A DNA stretch of 64,000 nt from Pseudomonas sp. GM50 (GTDB lineage: Bacteria; Pseudomonadota; Gammaproteobacteria; Pseudomonadales; Pseudomonadaceae): assembly GCF_000282375.1 (NCBI RefSeq), contig NZ_AKJK01000048.1, positions 1 to 64,000 of the forward strand, written 5' to 3'. Shown here in pieces: positions 1 through 8,861 of the stretch; position 1 is the first letter of the stretch, and each line of letters opens with the position of its first letter. The notes beneath the pieces are model-generated. The model was not told the origin of the DNA. It saw nothing but the letters and a program-made list of their open reading frames with translations, and searched no databases. The translations under genes and the position numbers were made by a program.

Positions 1-192
1 AACGGATATGTACACAATCAAAGACCCCGGTTGACTATCAGGCCGCCTTCGCGGGCAAGCCTCGCTCCTACAGGGCGGGCGATAACCGCCAGCCGGCGCT
101 ACTGCAGCAACGGATATGTACCCCCTCAAAATCGGCCTTACCCTGCACAGCACCAGACCCGGCGCGGCGGGAAAACTAACAGAGAACGCCCC
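1..192. other. Non-coding left edge with a REP-like element
   Basis: No convincing gene lies between the window edge and the end of the exopolysaccharide operon at 193. A REP-like core resembling the Pseudomonas type (GCGGGCAAGC followed by CTCGCTCCTACAGG) spans about 49-74. The 13-base word AACGGATATGTAC occurs at 1-13 and again at 109-121, so a unit of about 108 bases around the REP core is bracketed by a direct repeat. The short reading frames here look like chance frames over the repeat. Confidence 0.5.
49..74. repeat. REP-like repeat, single copy
   Basis: The sequence matches the half-palindromic REP core seen at 38351-38368 and in the 43181-43538 array (GCGGGCAAGC...CGCTCC), with a one-base difference. 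It lies just downstream of the last gene of the exopolysaccharide operon, a usual place for REP elements. Confidence 0.55.
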
Positions 193-1299
193 CTAGCGAT
201 GCGTCAGCAAGGCATCGAGATAGGTCTTCGCCGCGCAGGCACTCACGAAACGGGCAGCGGCATCGATGCGTGCCTGGCGGTTCGCATCACGCGGCAACGT
301 CAGTTCCACGGTGATCGCCCGTGCCAGTGCATCAGGGTCGTCGACCGCCACCAGCGGGGCGATCGCACCATTGTCGAGAATCTCTTGCGGGCCATAGGGG
401 CAGTGGGTCGATACCACCGGAGTGCCCGTGGACAGGGCCTCGACCAGCGCGTTGGGACTGCCCTCGAAACGCGACGACAGCACAAAGCAATCGGCCGCTG
501 CCACTTCCGCCAATGGTTCGCTGGTATAGCCCGGCAGATCGAAGCGGCCGGCCACGCCGAGGGCGACGGCCTGCTCGAGCAACTCGTTTCTGAGCGCGCC
601 TTCGCCGAAAATGATCAATCGAACACTGGGGTCGGCTAAGCGGGCAAAGGCATCGAGCAATACGTCAAAGCCTTTTTGCTGGGCCAGGCGACCTACGGCA
701 ACAATTACCGGAGTGGTTTTTTTCAGCAGCCAGCGGTGGTTCGGACGTCCCGGCGCCTTGTCGCGAAAATCATTGTCGAGCACCGGGTTGTCAGCAATGG
801 TGACATCCTGCGGGCGCGTGATGGTGGTGTCGACCAGATCCTGCGCGACACCGCGCGAGACGCAGATCACCGGATTGGGAATGAGTCGGTACAGCAGCGG
901 TGCCAATAGATAGGCGGTGCGCACCATCAACGCGGGATTGACGTGTTTGTCATGGGAAAACGCATTGCGTTCGCTGACATGCAGGCGCGCCAGCGTACCG
1001 GACAACATGGCCGCGGCGATGGCCACCACGTTGACGTGGGTGAGGGCCGCCAGTAGCGCGTCAAAGCGATTGTGGCGAAGAAAGCGTGCCAGCGCCGGCA
1101 CTGCTCTGGAACTGCGCGTACTGTGCAACTCCACCTGTTTGACCCGGGGGTCCAGGCGCGCCGAATTCACACCTGCGCCGGTGAGCATCAACAAGGTGAC
1201 GTCATTGCCTGCTTCAGTCAGCGCACTGGCGAGGCGCACCATCATTTTTTCGGCGCCGCCTCCGCTCAGGTCCTGCAGAATAATCAGCAGCCTTTTCAT
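193..1299 (-). CDS. GT4-type glycosyltransferase (distal gene of EPS operon)
   Basis: A 368-residue GT-B fold glycosyltransferase, expected to add a sugar to the lipid-linked exopolysaccharide repeat unit at the cytoplasmic face of the inner membrane. The N-terminus has the glycine-rich acceptor-domain motif (LSGGGAEKMMVRLA). The C-terminal half carries the GT4 signature: VGRLAQQKGFDVLLDAF near the middle, then SRFEGSPNALVEALSTGTPVV, where the EGxPNxxxEAxxxGxPV pattern holds the catalytic E-x7-E pair. ATG 1299 overlaps the upstream stop as ATGA with GGA upstream; ATG 1308 is an alternative. It is the last gene of the operon before non-coding sequence. The sugar specificity cannot be read from sequence. 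Confidence 0.9.
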   Translation of the reverse strand: MKRLLIILQDLSGGGAEKMMVRLASALTEAGNDVTLLMLTGAGVNSARLDPRVKQVELHSTRSSRAVPALARFLRHNRFDALLAALTHVNVVAIAAAMLSGTLARLHVSERNAFSHDKHVNPALMVRTAYLLAPLLYRLIPNPVICVSRGVAQDLVDTTITRPQDVTIADNPVLDNDFRDKAPGRPNHRWLLKKTTPVIVAVGRLAQQKGFDVLLDAFARLADPSVRLIIFGEGALRNELLEQAVALGVAGRFDLPGYTSEPLAEVAAADCFVLSSRFEGSPNALVEALSTGTPVVSTHCPYGPQEILDNGAIAPLVAVDDPDALARAITVELTLPRDANRQARIDAAARFVSACAAKTYLDALLTHR

Positions 1300-2375
1300 T
1301 GATTCCATACCTGGTAGTACGCCTGCGCGGCGTATTGACTGGTGTACTGTCGGACGGCTTCAACGGCAACTTCCCCGCTTGGCGCAGCACGGCGTTGCGA
1401 GGTCACGCTGCGCAGCATCCCTTCGGCCAGCGCCGCTACATCATTGACCTTGACCAGATCGCCGAGTCGGCCGTTATCAAGCAGTTCCCTGGGCCCGGTT
1501 TCACAGTCGCAGGCCAACACAGGGGTGCCCAGCGCCAGGGCTTCGATCAGCACGGTGGGCAAGCCCTCATGAAACGAACTCAGGATCAGCAGTCTTGCCT
1601 GCCTGATCAATGGGTAGGGATTGCTCAGAAAACCGGTGAAATGCACTCGGGCGTCGATGCCCAGGCGGCGGGCCTGTGAGGTCAGCGCGGCGAGTTGCGG
1701 GCCATCGCCGATGATCACCAGATCGGGCAGCGCAGCCCTGCACAAGGCCATGGCATAGGCGTCGAGCAGCAGGTGGAAACCCTTCGGTTCCACCAGCCGG
1801 CCTACCGCTAACCAGAACTCGGCCGGCAAACCCGTGAGCATGGGCATCTGTGCGGCACTGAGCAGTTGTTCGGTGACCACTGCATTGGGGCAATAACGGA
1901 TTCGCTGGCGGCCCCAGGGCACCAGGTCAGAGAGGGACTGGCGCAGGCCGTTGGAAACCGTCACTACCCGGCCGTTGCCACAGAGGTACAACGCATAGAG
2001 CAGACGCAGAGTGACGAGGCTGATTTTTTGTTCGCTGCAATCCAGTGCTGCATGACGGCTATAGATGACTTTGCATGGGCTACCCAAGGTGGCAAACCAG
2101 GCGCAGAGGTTGGCCCGTTCCTTGGCTGCGATGAGGTGGGTCACCCGTTCACGCCGAATAATCCGGCGCAGCAATACGATGGACTTGCACAGGCCGACGA
2201 TTCCATTGCCGCCGCCATTGAGCGTGGCAGCGCCTTCATCGTCTGGCGTGTCGCCGTTCATGACAAAATAACGGACACGCTGGCCATCCTTGAGAAACTG
2301 CCTGGCCAGGCGTTGCTGAACACGCTCGAGGCCACCATCGGGCTTGAAGTCCTTGAGGATGAACAGGATATGCAT
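1296..2375 (-). CDS. GT4-type glycosyltransferase
   Basis: A 359-residue GT-B glycosyltransferase of the GT4 family. The N-terminus (FKPDGGLERVQQRLARQFL) is the usual acceptor-side helix. The C-terminal nucleotide-sugar domain has AVGRLVEPKGFHLLLDAYA and SFHEGLPTVLIEALALGTPV, matching the EGxPxxxxEAxxxGxPV catalytic pattern. It follows the WecG-like gene by about 30 bases and overlaps the next glycosyltransferase by 4 bases, so it is operonic. Together the two GT4 enzymes and the WecG-like enzyme would extend the repeat unit begun by the sugar transferase at 3124-4515. The sugar donors are unknown. Confidence 0.9.
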   Translation of the reverse strand: MHILFILKDFKPDGGLERVQQRLARQFLKDGQRVRYFVMNGDTPDDEGAATLNGGGNGIVGLCKSIVLLRRIIRRERVTHLIAAKERANLCAWFATLGSPCKVIYSRHAALDCSEQKISLVTLRLLYALYLCGNGRVVTVSNGLRQSLSDLVPWGRQRIRYCPNAVVTEQLLSAAQMPMLTGLPAEFWLAVGRLVEPKGFHLLLDAYAMALCRAALPDLVIIGDGPQLAALTSQARRLGIDARVHFTGFLSNPYPLIRQARLLILSSFHEGLPTVLIEALALGTPVLACDCETGPRELLDNGRLGDLVKVNDVAALAEGMLRSVTSQRRAAPSGEVAVEAVRQYTSQYAAQAYYQVWNQ

Positions 2376-2405
2376 GGTCAGTGCTCAGTGATCAATGCCG
2401 GGTGC

Positions 2406-3113
2406 TCAGGGGAAAGTGATATTGATGGTCACTTTGCGCCGAACGATCATCACCCATAGATGAACAAAATTGGTCGGATAGTCGATCAGGTAGCGCTTGA
2501 TGGTGTGCGGTTCGCGGTACATCCGATAGAACGCGCGCAGATGCAGGCGGTTGATCAGCTCAGGGTAGTAATGATGAGTGGCCGTGGCCTCTTGGCGAAT
2601 GAAGCCACCACAGGTGAATGCAACACCGGTGAAGCCGGCGCGCAGGGCGTCCTGCTCGAACTGCTCTTGAAGCCCGGCGCCCAGGCCTACGATCAGAATG
2701 TTTGCTTCGCTGCGGCAGATATCTGCATGAATGCACACGGCCTGCGGTGCATCGAAATAGCCGTTGTGATGACCGGCGATCATCAACGCCGGGTAGCGCG
2801 CCTTGATCTTGTCGAGAAACAGGTCCAGTTCGGTTTGCCGGGCACCGACAAAATACACGCGCTTGCCTTGTTGTTCGGCGCAGCTGAAGACAGCGTCGGC
2901 GATGGACGTGAAGTCGAAGCTGACCCGGCCGATCGTCCGGCCGGTGATGCGCGACATGAAGGTCGACATCAGCATGCCGTCGCAAAAATAGGCGATGGAA
3001 GTCGGGTGTCGGTCGAACAGACTGCCGACGGACGCAAAATTGATGAAGGAAAACGCTTTGTTGGCGTCCAGCAGATTCGGCGTGTAATGCCCGATTAATT
3101 CCAGACTGATCAT
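2406..3113 (-). CDS. WecG/TagA/CpsF family glycosyltransferase
   Basis: A 235-residue protein of the WecG/TagA/CpsF family (GT26), which transfers a sugar (N-acetylmannosamine(uronate) in the named members) to a polyprenyl-diphosphate-linked sugar. Features include the SIAYFCDGM segment, VYFVGARQTELDLFLDKI and the HHNGYF(D) motif typical of the family, then ILIVGLGAGLQEQFE. The open frame extends upstream to 3521, but that part overlaps the neighbouring gene in another frame and has biased composition. ATG 3113 has an AGGAG site 7 bases upstream, and the resulting length fits the family. It lies 10 bases after the sugar-transferase gene. Confidence 0.88.
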   Translation of the reverse strand: MISLELIGHYTPNLLDANKAFSFINFASVGSLFDRHPTSIAYFCDGMLMSTFMSRITGRTIGRVSFDFTSIADAVFSCAEQQGKRVYFVGARQTELDLFLDKIKARYPALMIAGHHNGYFDAPQAVCIHADICRSEANILIVGLGAGLQEQFEQDALRAGFTGVAFTCGGFIRQEATATHHYYPELINRLHLRAFYRMYREPHTIKRYLIDYPTNFVHLWVMIVRRKVTINITFP

Positions 3114-3123
3114 TGCCTGACTC

Positions 3124-4515
3124 CTAATAAATGTCTTTCGAGAACAACGTAAAAGGGGTCTTGACCAGAATCTTGATGTCGAGCCACAGCGACCATTGAT
3201 TGATGTATTTGAGATCCTGGGCGACGCGCTCCTGCATTTTTTCCAGCGTCTGGGTTTCACCTCGATGCCCGGTGATCTGGGCCAACCCGGTGATGCCCGG
3301 CTTGAGGCGATGACGGGCCATGTAGGCGCGGACCTTGCCGGTGTAGTAAATGTTGTGCGTGACGGCGTGCGGTCGCGGGCCGACCAGGGCCATTTCGCCG
3401 CAGAGCACGTTGAATAGCTGCGGTAACTCGTCGATGGAACTACGGCGCAAAAAACGCCCAAGCGGGGTGATGCGGTCATCCTCGCGGGTAGCCTGACGGA
3501 CTTCGTTGTCGTCGTGCACACGCATCGTCCGGAACTTCCAGACCTTGATCACCTCAGCGTTACAACCGTAGCGATTTTGTTTGAACAACACCGGGCCGGG
3601 CGAGGAAAGCTTGATGGCTGCCGCCACGATCAGCAGCAAGGGGCTGAGCACAATAATGCCCACGGCGGCCAGGCTGCGTTCGAACAGCTCTTTGCAGAGC
3701 AGGCTGCCGGGGTGCGAACTGATAAGGCTTTCATTGAGGTAGATGGCCGGCATTCGCTCTATTTCCGAGATCGACTGATTGAGCAGCACCATGCTGCCGA
3801 AATCGGGGATCCAGACCACGTCGACATTCATGTCCAGAAGATCGATGTACAGCGCTTCGATGATGGCGGCTTGTGCCATCGGCAAAACGATATAGACGCG
3901 GCGTACGTGCAGGCGGGTGATGATTTCGCGAACCTCGTCGATGCGCCCCAGCAGCGGCAGAATGCTCGGGGCCGGGCCGGTATGTTCGGCGGTTGCGATA
4001 AAACCCAATAGCGGTACGCGATTGCGCCTGGACAGTTTTCTCGCCAGCGTATGGGCGGTTGGACACGTCCCGATGATCACCGCGCGGCGCTCGTTGCAGA
4101 GCTTGTGCGAATGCAGTCGGGCCAGGTAATGCAGGGGCAAGAAGCTCACCGCCTGGACCAGGTAACCCAATACGGCCCAGACGATGATCACCTGACGCGA
4201 GAAAATCACGCTGGTCTGGGTGACGAAAGCAATGCTGATCAACACGGCCAGCAGGATCATCCAGGCCGCCAGCAGCCGAGCGAGCCCTGACAGCCACTCA
4301 TGGCGCTTGTGGTAAACCTGCATCACGCTGTAGATCGGTACCGAACCGAGCACGGTGAGAATCATCAGAACACGGTATTCACTGGTCAGGCTGCCGACTC
4401 GCCCGTACACGAGCAACATCAGCAGCAGGTTGACCAGGCTGAGTGCACACACCCATTGGCCCCAGAAGGTCAGACCTCGGCGGTGCGTCATTTGAGCGGT
4501 GTATAGCGATGTCAT
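3124..4515 (-). CDS. Polyprenyl-phosphate sugar phosphotransferase (WcaJ/WbaP type)
   Basis: A 463-residue membrane enzyme that should start exopolysaccharide synthesis by moving a hexose-1-phosphate onto undecaprenyl phosphate. The first 120 residues or so hold four hydrophobic segments (for example VNLLLMLLVYG), followed by a CoA-binding-like central domain (RRAVIIGTCPTAHTLARKL). The C-terminal catalytic bacterial sugar transferase domain has SSPGPVLFKQNRYG, VWKFRTM, SIDELPQLFNVL, GEMALVGPRPHAV and KPGITGLAQI. The start at 4515 is chosen because GGAGG lies 8 bases upstream; the longer frame to 4608 lacks such a site. Substrate is probably glucose or galactose (family knowledge only). Confidence 0.92.
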   Translation of the reverse strand: MTSLYTAQMTHRRGLTFWGQWVCALSLVNLLLMLLVYGRVGSLTSEYRVLMILTVLGSVPIYSVMQVYHKRHEWLSGLARLLAAWMILLAVLISIAFVTQTSVIFSRQVIIVWAVLGYLVQAVSFLPLHYLARLHSHKLCNERRAVIIGTCPTAHTLARKLSRRNRVPLLGFIATAEHTGPAPSILPLLGRIDEVREIITRLHVRRVYIVLPMAQAAIIEALYIDLLDMNVDVVWIPDFGSMVLLNQSISEIERMPAIYLNESLISSHPGSLLCKELFERSLAAVGIIVLSPLLLIVAAAIKLSSPGPVLFKQNRYGCNAEVIKVWKFRTMRVHDDNEVRQATREDDRITPLGRFLRRSSIDELPQLFNVLCGEMALVGPRPHAVTHNIYYTGKVRAYMARHRLKPGITGLAQITGHRGETQTLEKMQERVAQDLKYINQWSLWLDIKILVKTPFTLFSKDIY

Positions 4516-4657
4516 CGGCTCAACCTCCGGGCATGGATTGGACATCGGCGCCGAATGCTGCACGCCCTCGTTCCCGCACGCTGGAATAGCTCGACTGGGA
4601 TGAAGCAACTTTTTGATGAGGTTGGAAGGAGACTACTGCACAGACAGATGCCAGCGC

Positions 4658-6904
4658 TTACCTGGACATGTAGTCGTAGTTCTGGAACGTATCGGAATGG
4701 CTGTAGCCCTGTTTGCGAGCCTTGTTCAGATCAACCTGGTTAAGCACCACACCGAACACCGGGGCATGGCTCTGCTGCAGTATTGCAAGGCACTTCTGCA
4801 CCTGGTTGACCGGTGTGCTTTCGGCCTTGATCACATAGATCACCGCGTCCGAATGCTTGGCCAGCAACAGCGCATCGCTGACCATTTGCGCAGGCGGTGA
4901 GTCGATGATGATGCGTTGGTACCGCGACTTCAGCGCCTCAAGCATGGGGGCCAGGCGCGGCGAGCTGAGCAGATCCAGCGGTGGCGGCGACAGCTTCCCG
5001 GCCGGCAACATATCGAGATTGCCGACGGTCCGGATGCAGTCCTCGAGTCGCGCAGTGCCTGCGAGGACATTGGCCAATCCGGGGCTGTCTGCCGGGAAAT
5101 CGAAGTTGAGCGACAGACTGGGTTTGCGCATGTCTGCGTCGATCAACAGGACACGCTCGAGCATTGTGAGCGAGTACGCCAGGTTGTTGGCGATGGTGCT
5201 TTTGCCTTCTTCGGCCATGGTCGAGGCAACGAGTACTACCTGTGACGGCATGTCGCCGCCGTGCAACATCAACCAGGTGCGCAGGTTGCGAATGGTCTCG
5301 CAGAAACGCGGATGGTCGTTGTCGTCGAACAGTCGCGCCAGTTGCCGGCGGCTTTTCTTCGTGACCAGCGGCACTACGCTGAGCAGGGGAACGTCAAGCG
5401 TGCTTTCGATAGCTTCGTCGGTCTTGAATGTTTTGTTCAACGTTTCGGACAGCAATGCCAGCGCTACGCCGATCAGCGCCGCCACGATGGCGACAATCGC
5501 GATAATCAGTGTTTTACGAGGCTTGCTCGGTTCCAGAGGAATAATCGCAGGGTCGACGATGCGCGCCTTGGTGGAGTCCATGTCGGAGGTGGCCGCGGTT
5601 TCCTTCAAACGGGTGACGAAGGTTTCATACAGCGCGCGGCTGCTGTCGACTTCACGCTGGAACTCACGCAGCTGGAACTCCTTGCGCGAAATATCCTGTA
5701 GCTGCGCCTTGTTGCTGTTGAATGATTTACGCAGTGAGCTTTCATTGGCCTGGGAGAGCTGATATTCGCGTTCGATGCCGGCAACCACCTGTTGAACTTG
5801 CAGGCGCAAACTGTCGGTGGCCATACGCAGCTCGGCGCGAGCGGCGATAAGGGTCGGATGTTTTGGGCCGTAGCGCCCGGAAAATTCCTCGACCTTGGCT
5901 TGGGCCTTGGCCTGTTGCGCCTGGAATTTCTGCACCAAAGGGTTACTCAAAACGGCCGGCACACTGGAGAGCTTGCTCAGGTTGCCATTGCTCAAAGCCT
6001 GTACCTGGCGGAACTGGCTTTCGGCCTCTGCCAGATTACGGCGGGCATCGATCATGCGGTTGCCGGTCATTTCCAGTTCATTGGCGCTGATGGTGGCGAC
6101 ACCGCCGACGTCGACCAGGCCTTGTGCTTCGCGGTAGCCCTGAAGTTTGTCTTCGGCACTGCGCAGGTTATTGCGTAGCTCGATCAGGCGTGAATTCATC
6201 CAGCTGGTGTTGGTCTGCGAGGACTTCAGGCTGTTGTCGAACTGACTATCGATGAAGCCCTGGGCAATGGCATTGGCGGTAGCGGCAGCCAAACCAGGGT
6301 CGGGCAGCTCCACTTCTATTTTGATCAACTGGCTCTTGCCGACGAATTTGACGCTGGTGTGCCGCATGAGGTTCTGCGTGACTTGATTGAAGATATCGAC
6401 TTCGGAGGGCATCACCTGCACGGGGGCCAAACGGCCCAGTACTGGCAGCCATTGACCAAGCTCAAGCGTTGCCAGCCATTTGCGCGGCGCAAACCATGAC
6501 TCCGGTTGTTGGCGTGGATCGGTTACCGGATGGGTGGTGAGGTTCAGCTTTTTGACCGCACGTTCGGCCAGGTCCCGCGATTGCAAGAGCGCCAGTTGCG
6601 TCTGCAAGTAATCGACGGTACCGGAGCTCGAATCCGTTACTTGCTGGAAGGACAACAGCGGTGGCGTTTTTTCTTTGATCAGGAGAGTGGTGCTGCCGAT
6701 GTATTGCGGGGGAATGAATGACAGCGTGGCCATCGCCAGCGCACAGCCGAGCAGTATCAACCAGCCGATTTTCCAATGGGCGCGCCAGATCACCCTCCAG
6801 TATTTGAGCAGGTCAATGGTGTCCTTTTCCTCGCTGTACTGCTGATGCTGCGGCACATGCGGCTGGAGCGGACGTTCGACGTATAGGCTTGGGCTGTTGT
6901 CCAT
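4658..6904 (-). CDS. Wzc-type polysaccharide co-polymerase / tyrosine autokinase
   Basis: A 748-residue inner-membrane protein controlling exopolysaccharide chain length and export. The N-terminal Wzz domain starts with IDLLKYWRVIWRAHWKIG and a membrane helix (LILLGCALAMATLSF). A long periplasmic coiled-coil region runs to about residue 430, followed by a second membrane helix (IIAIVAIVAALIGVALALL). The cytoplasmic BY-kinase domain has Walker A (TMAEEGKSTIANNLA), Walker A' (VLLIDADMRKPS) and Walker B (IIIDSPP). The C-terminus ends in clustered tyrosines (GYSHSDTFQNYDYMSR), the normal autophosphorylation tail. It lies 2 bases after the Wza-like gene. Confidence 0.94.
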   Translation of the reverse strand: MDNSPSLYVERPLQPHVPQHQQYSEEKDTIDLLKYWRVIWRAHWKIGWLILLGCALAMATLSFIPPQYIGSTTLLIKEKTPPLLSFQQVTDSSSGTVDYLQTQLALLQSRDLAERAVKKLNLTTHPVTDPRQQPESWFAPRKWLATLELGQWLPVLGRLAPVQVMPSEVDIFNQVTQNLMRHTSVKFVGKSQLIKIEVELPDPGLAAATANAIAQGFIDSQFDNSLKSSQTNTSWMNSRLIELRNNLRSAEDKLQGYREAQGLVDVGGVATISANELEMTGNRMIDARRNLAEAESQFRQVQALSNGNLSKLSSVPAVLSNPLVQKFQAQQAKAQAKVEEFSGRYGPKHPTLIAARAELRMATDSLRLQVQQVVAGIEREYQLSQANESSLRKSFNSNKAQLQDISRKEFQLREFQREVDSSRALYETFVTRLKETAATSDMDSTKARIVDPAIIPLEPSKPRKTLIIAIVAIVAALIGVALALLSETLNKTFKTDEAIESTLDVPLLSVVPLVTKKSRRQLARLFDDNDHPRFCETIRNLRTWLMLHGGDMPSQVVLVASTMAEEGKSTIANNLAYSLTMLERVLLIDADMRKPSLSLNFDFPADSPGLANVLAGTARLEDCIRTVGNLDMLPAGKLSPPPLDLLSSPRLAPMLEALKSRYQRIIIDSPPAQMVSDALLLAKHSDAVIYVIKAESTPVNQVQKCLAILQQSHAPVFGVVLNQVDLNKARKQGYSHSDTFQNYDYMSR

Positions 6905-6906
6905 GA

Positions 6907-7440
6907 TTAGAAAAAGCCTTGTGCGATGGAAATGGTGTCACCGGGGGCGATGGCGGTGCTGCGCGTGACCGTATCGGTCAGTGGTGGGGAGCCATCGCCG
7001 CGTACGATGGTCACCCGCTTGATCGAGGCTCGTTCGGTCAGGCCGCCACCCAGGGCGATGGCTTTCTCCAGTGTCAGCCCGGGCTCGAATGGATAGCTGC
7101 CGGGTTTCTTCACCTCTCCGTTGATGTAGAACGAGCGATAGGTAATCAGGTTGAGGCTGACTTTGGGGTCGACCAGGTAACCTTGCTTGAGCCCGTCAAC
7201 GATGAGCTTTTCCACCTGATTGGGGGTGAGCCCCTTGGCGGCAATCTCACCCAGAAATGGATAGGAAAACATTCCGGCATCGTTGAGACGGATTTTCTCG
7301 AAGCTCAGGTCCCGCTCACCGAAGACCGTGATGCGCAATACATCGCCGGCTGCCAGTTTGTACTGGGCGCCGGGGTCTGCTGCAAAAGTCACGGGCAACA
7401 GCCACGGCACGAACAACAAGCCAAGCATTCGCGAGTTCAT
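6907..7440 (-). CDS. Wza-type polysaccharide export protein (short form)
   Basis: A 177-residue exported protein with an N-terminal signal (MLGLLFVPWLLPVTFA|AD). The Poly_export domain (YKLAAGDVLRITVFGERDLS, then FSYPFLGEIAAKGLT) is followed by one SLBB-like unit (FYINGEVKKPGSYPFEPG, TLEKAIALGGGLTERA). There is no lipobox cysteine and no C-terminal amphipathic helix, so it is about half the length of E. coli Wza. This matches short export proteins that work with a separate outer-membrane barrel. The barrel protein encoded 12 bases upstream (7453-8613) is the obvious partner. Confidence 0.9.
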   Translation of the reverse strand: MNSRMLGLLFVPWLLPVTFAADPGAQYKLAAGDVLRITVFGERDLSFEKIRLNDAGMFSYPFLGEIAAKGLTPNQVEKLIVDGLKQGYLVDPKVSLNLITYRSFYINGEVKKPGSYPFEPGLTLEKAIALGGGLTERASIKRVTIVRGDGSPPLTDTVTRSTAIAPGDTISIAQGFF

Positions 7441-7452
7441 GGAGAAAACCTC

Positions 7453-8613
7453 TTAGAGACTTACGTTGAAGCTGAGCAAGAAGATGTTGCGTTCGAAACT
7501 CTGATTGTCGGCATCGGAGTCATCGTTGCGGTAGCGATAGCCCAGCTCGATATCCAGCCAGCGGCGCATTGCGTATTCCACGGCGAGGTTGTAGTCACGA
7601 AGGTCATCGGTACGGTTCTGGCCCTCGTACTCATAGCGGGACAGCCCGACTTCGGCCACCGTGGTGATGCGATCGGTCCAGCCATGACGCCATCCGACCA
7701 GCGCCGAGGTGGTCTTGACGGCATCGGCACCGTCGTCGCCCTCGGCCATGGCCTGGCGGGCAACAAACGAGAAGGTCGAGTAGGTTCGTGGTTTCCATCG
7801 CAGGTCCACCTGCCAGGTCGGATTACTGAGGTCATCGACGCTGCGATCATCGAAGTTCTTGCGCTCATAACCCACACGGACTTTGCCAGAGGTGCGGGCG
7901 GTGAAGTCCCATTCGGCGCCGGCAAGAACCGCGTCGGATGTGCTGTCGAGGCGGCTGTCGGATTGCAGGTAATCAAAGACGGTATGGTCGTACTCCAGCA
8001 GCCCACGCGTATTGCTGCCGATGCGGTGGTACCAAGTGGTGGTCAGGCCGCTGGTATTGCGCTCTTTGTCGTCGTTGATGCCGCCGGAATTGCCGTAGCG
8101 AAGTTGAGCGTAACTTGCGCCCAGGTCGATCTGATTGGCAGCGCTTCTGGCGCCGTAGGTATAGAGGCCATTGACGCGGTTACTGCGAATCTTGTCATTA
8201 ATGCCATCGACAGCTGTCGACGTCGTACGCTCGTATTTACGTGCTTCCGCTTCTAGTTTCAGTCGATGGCGGTCGGTGAACTCCATGATGCTGTTGAGTC
8301 GTACGCGTTGTGCGGTATTCGAGGCATCCGATTCGTCATGATAAATGTACCGTGTAGGCTGCCAGATAAGTCGGGTGGCACTGTTGCGGTCTTCAGCCTT
8401 CAGTTCGAAAGAGGGCGCCAACTTTGTCACCATGGAAGACTGACGCCCCCGTTCCAGTTCCCGGAAGTTGTCATCATAACTTTCTGAAAACAGCAGGGTG
8501 GGGGTGAAGTCGAACCCATAGATATCAATGGACTGGGGATCGAGACTCCAGGCCGTTCCGGGACAGAAATAGATAATGATCAGTGCGAAAGGGCCACGGG
8601 TCTTGAAGGTCAT
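7453..8613 (-). CDS. Outer-membrane beta-barrel protein of the EPS operon
   Basis: A 386-residue exported protein with a signal peptide (FALIIIYFCPGTAWS). The rest is repeated amphipathic strands rich in aromatic and polar residues (for example LLEYDHTVFDY, VRVGYERKNFDD, TTVAEVGLSRYEYEG), ending in FLLSFNVSL, which fits a barrel's terminal strand. It resembles the exopolysaccharide-operon barrels often annotated as outer membrane beta-barrel proteins. The likely role is the outer-membrane exit for the polymer, or support of the short Wza-like protein. An AGGAG site lies upstream of ATG 8613. The exact family was not identified. Confidence 0.8.
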   Translation of the reverse strand: MTFKTRGPFALIIIYFCPGTAWSLDPQSIDIYGFDFTPTLLFSESYDDNFRELERGRQSSMVTKLAPSFELKAEDRNSATRLIWQPTRYIYHDESDASNTAQRVRLNSIMEFTDRHRLKLEAEARKYERTTSTAVDGINDKIRSNRVNGLYTYGARSAANQIDLGASYAQLRYGNSGGINDDKERNTSGLTTTWYHRIGSNTRGLLEYDHTVFDYLQSDSRLDSTSDAVLAGAEWDFTARTSGKVRVGYERKNFDDRSVDDLSNPTWQVDLRWKPRTYSTFSFVARQAMAEGDDGADAVKTTSALVGWRHGWTDRITTVAEVGLSRYEYEGQNRTDDLRDYNLAVEYAMRRWLDIELGYRYRNDDSDADNQSFERNIFLLSFNVSL

Positions 8614-8861
8614 ATCATTGCTCCTGGGGATGAATCCAATGACTATAGACCGGAAAACAGTGGGTGAATGTGCTCGGTGTAATGCGGGGCGCTATCAGTG
8701 TTGTTTTGTTGGGTGAAGTTTATAAGTTCAAGTAGTCGCCGGCCAAACAGCAGGAAATCAAGAAGGCGGCTGGTAATAACAGGTTGGGTGTAAATGAAGG
8801 TTTAAAGGGTGGGAGATTAACTGGCTTGTATTTTAAGTGCGCCGCTACATAAGGGCGAAGA

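Noticed and set aside
2406..3521. Long form (371 residues) of the WecG-like protein
   Set aside because: The first 136 residues overlap the sugar-transferase gene in another frame and look like its shadow; ATG 3113 has a proper ribosome site.
4555..4900. Short plus-strand frames around the gap between the sugar transferase and the kinase
   Set aside because: No ribosome sites and no family resemblance; the 142-base gap is more likely plain intergenic sequence.
6919..8256. Long plus-strand frame of 445 codons antisense to the export and barrel genes
   Set aside because: The minus strand carries recognisable families with signal peptides and ribosome sites; the plus frame has no family resemblance and biased composition.
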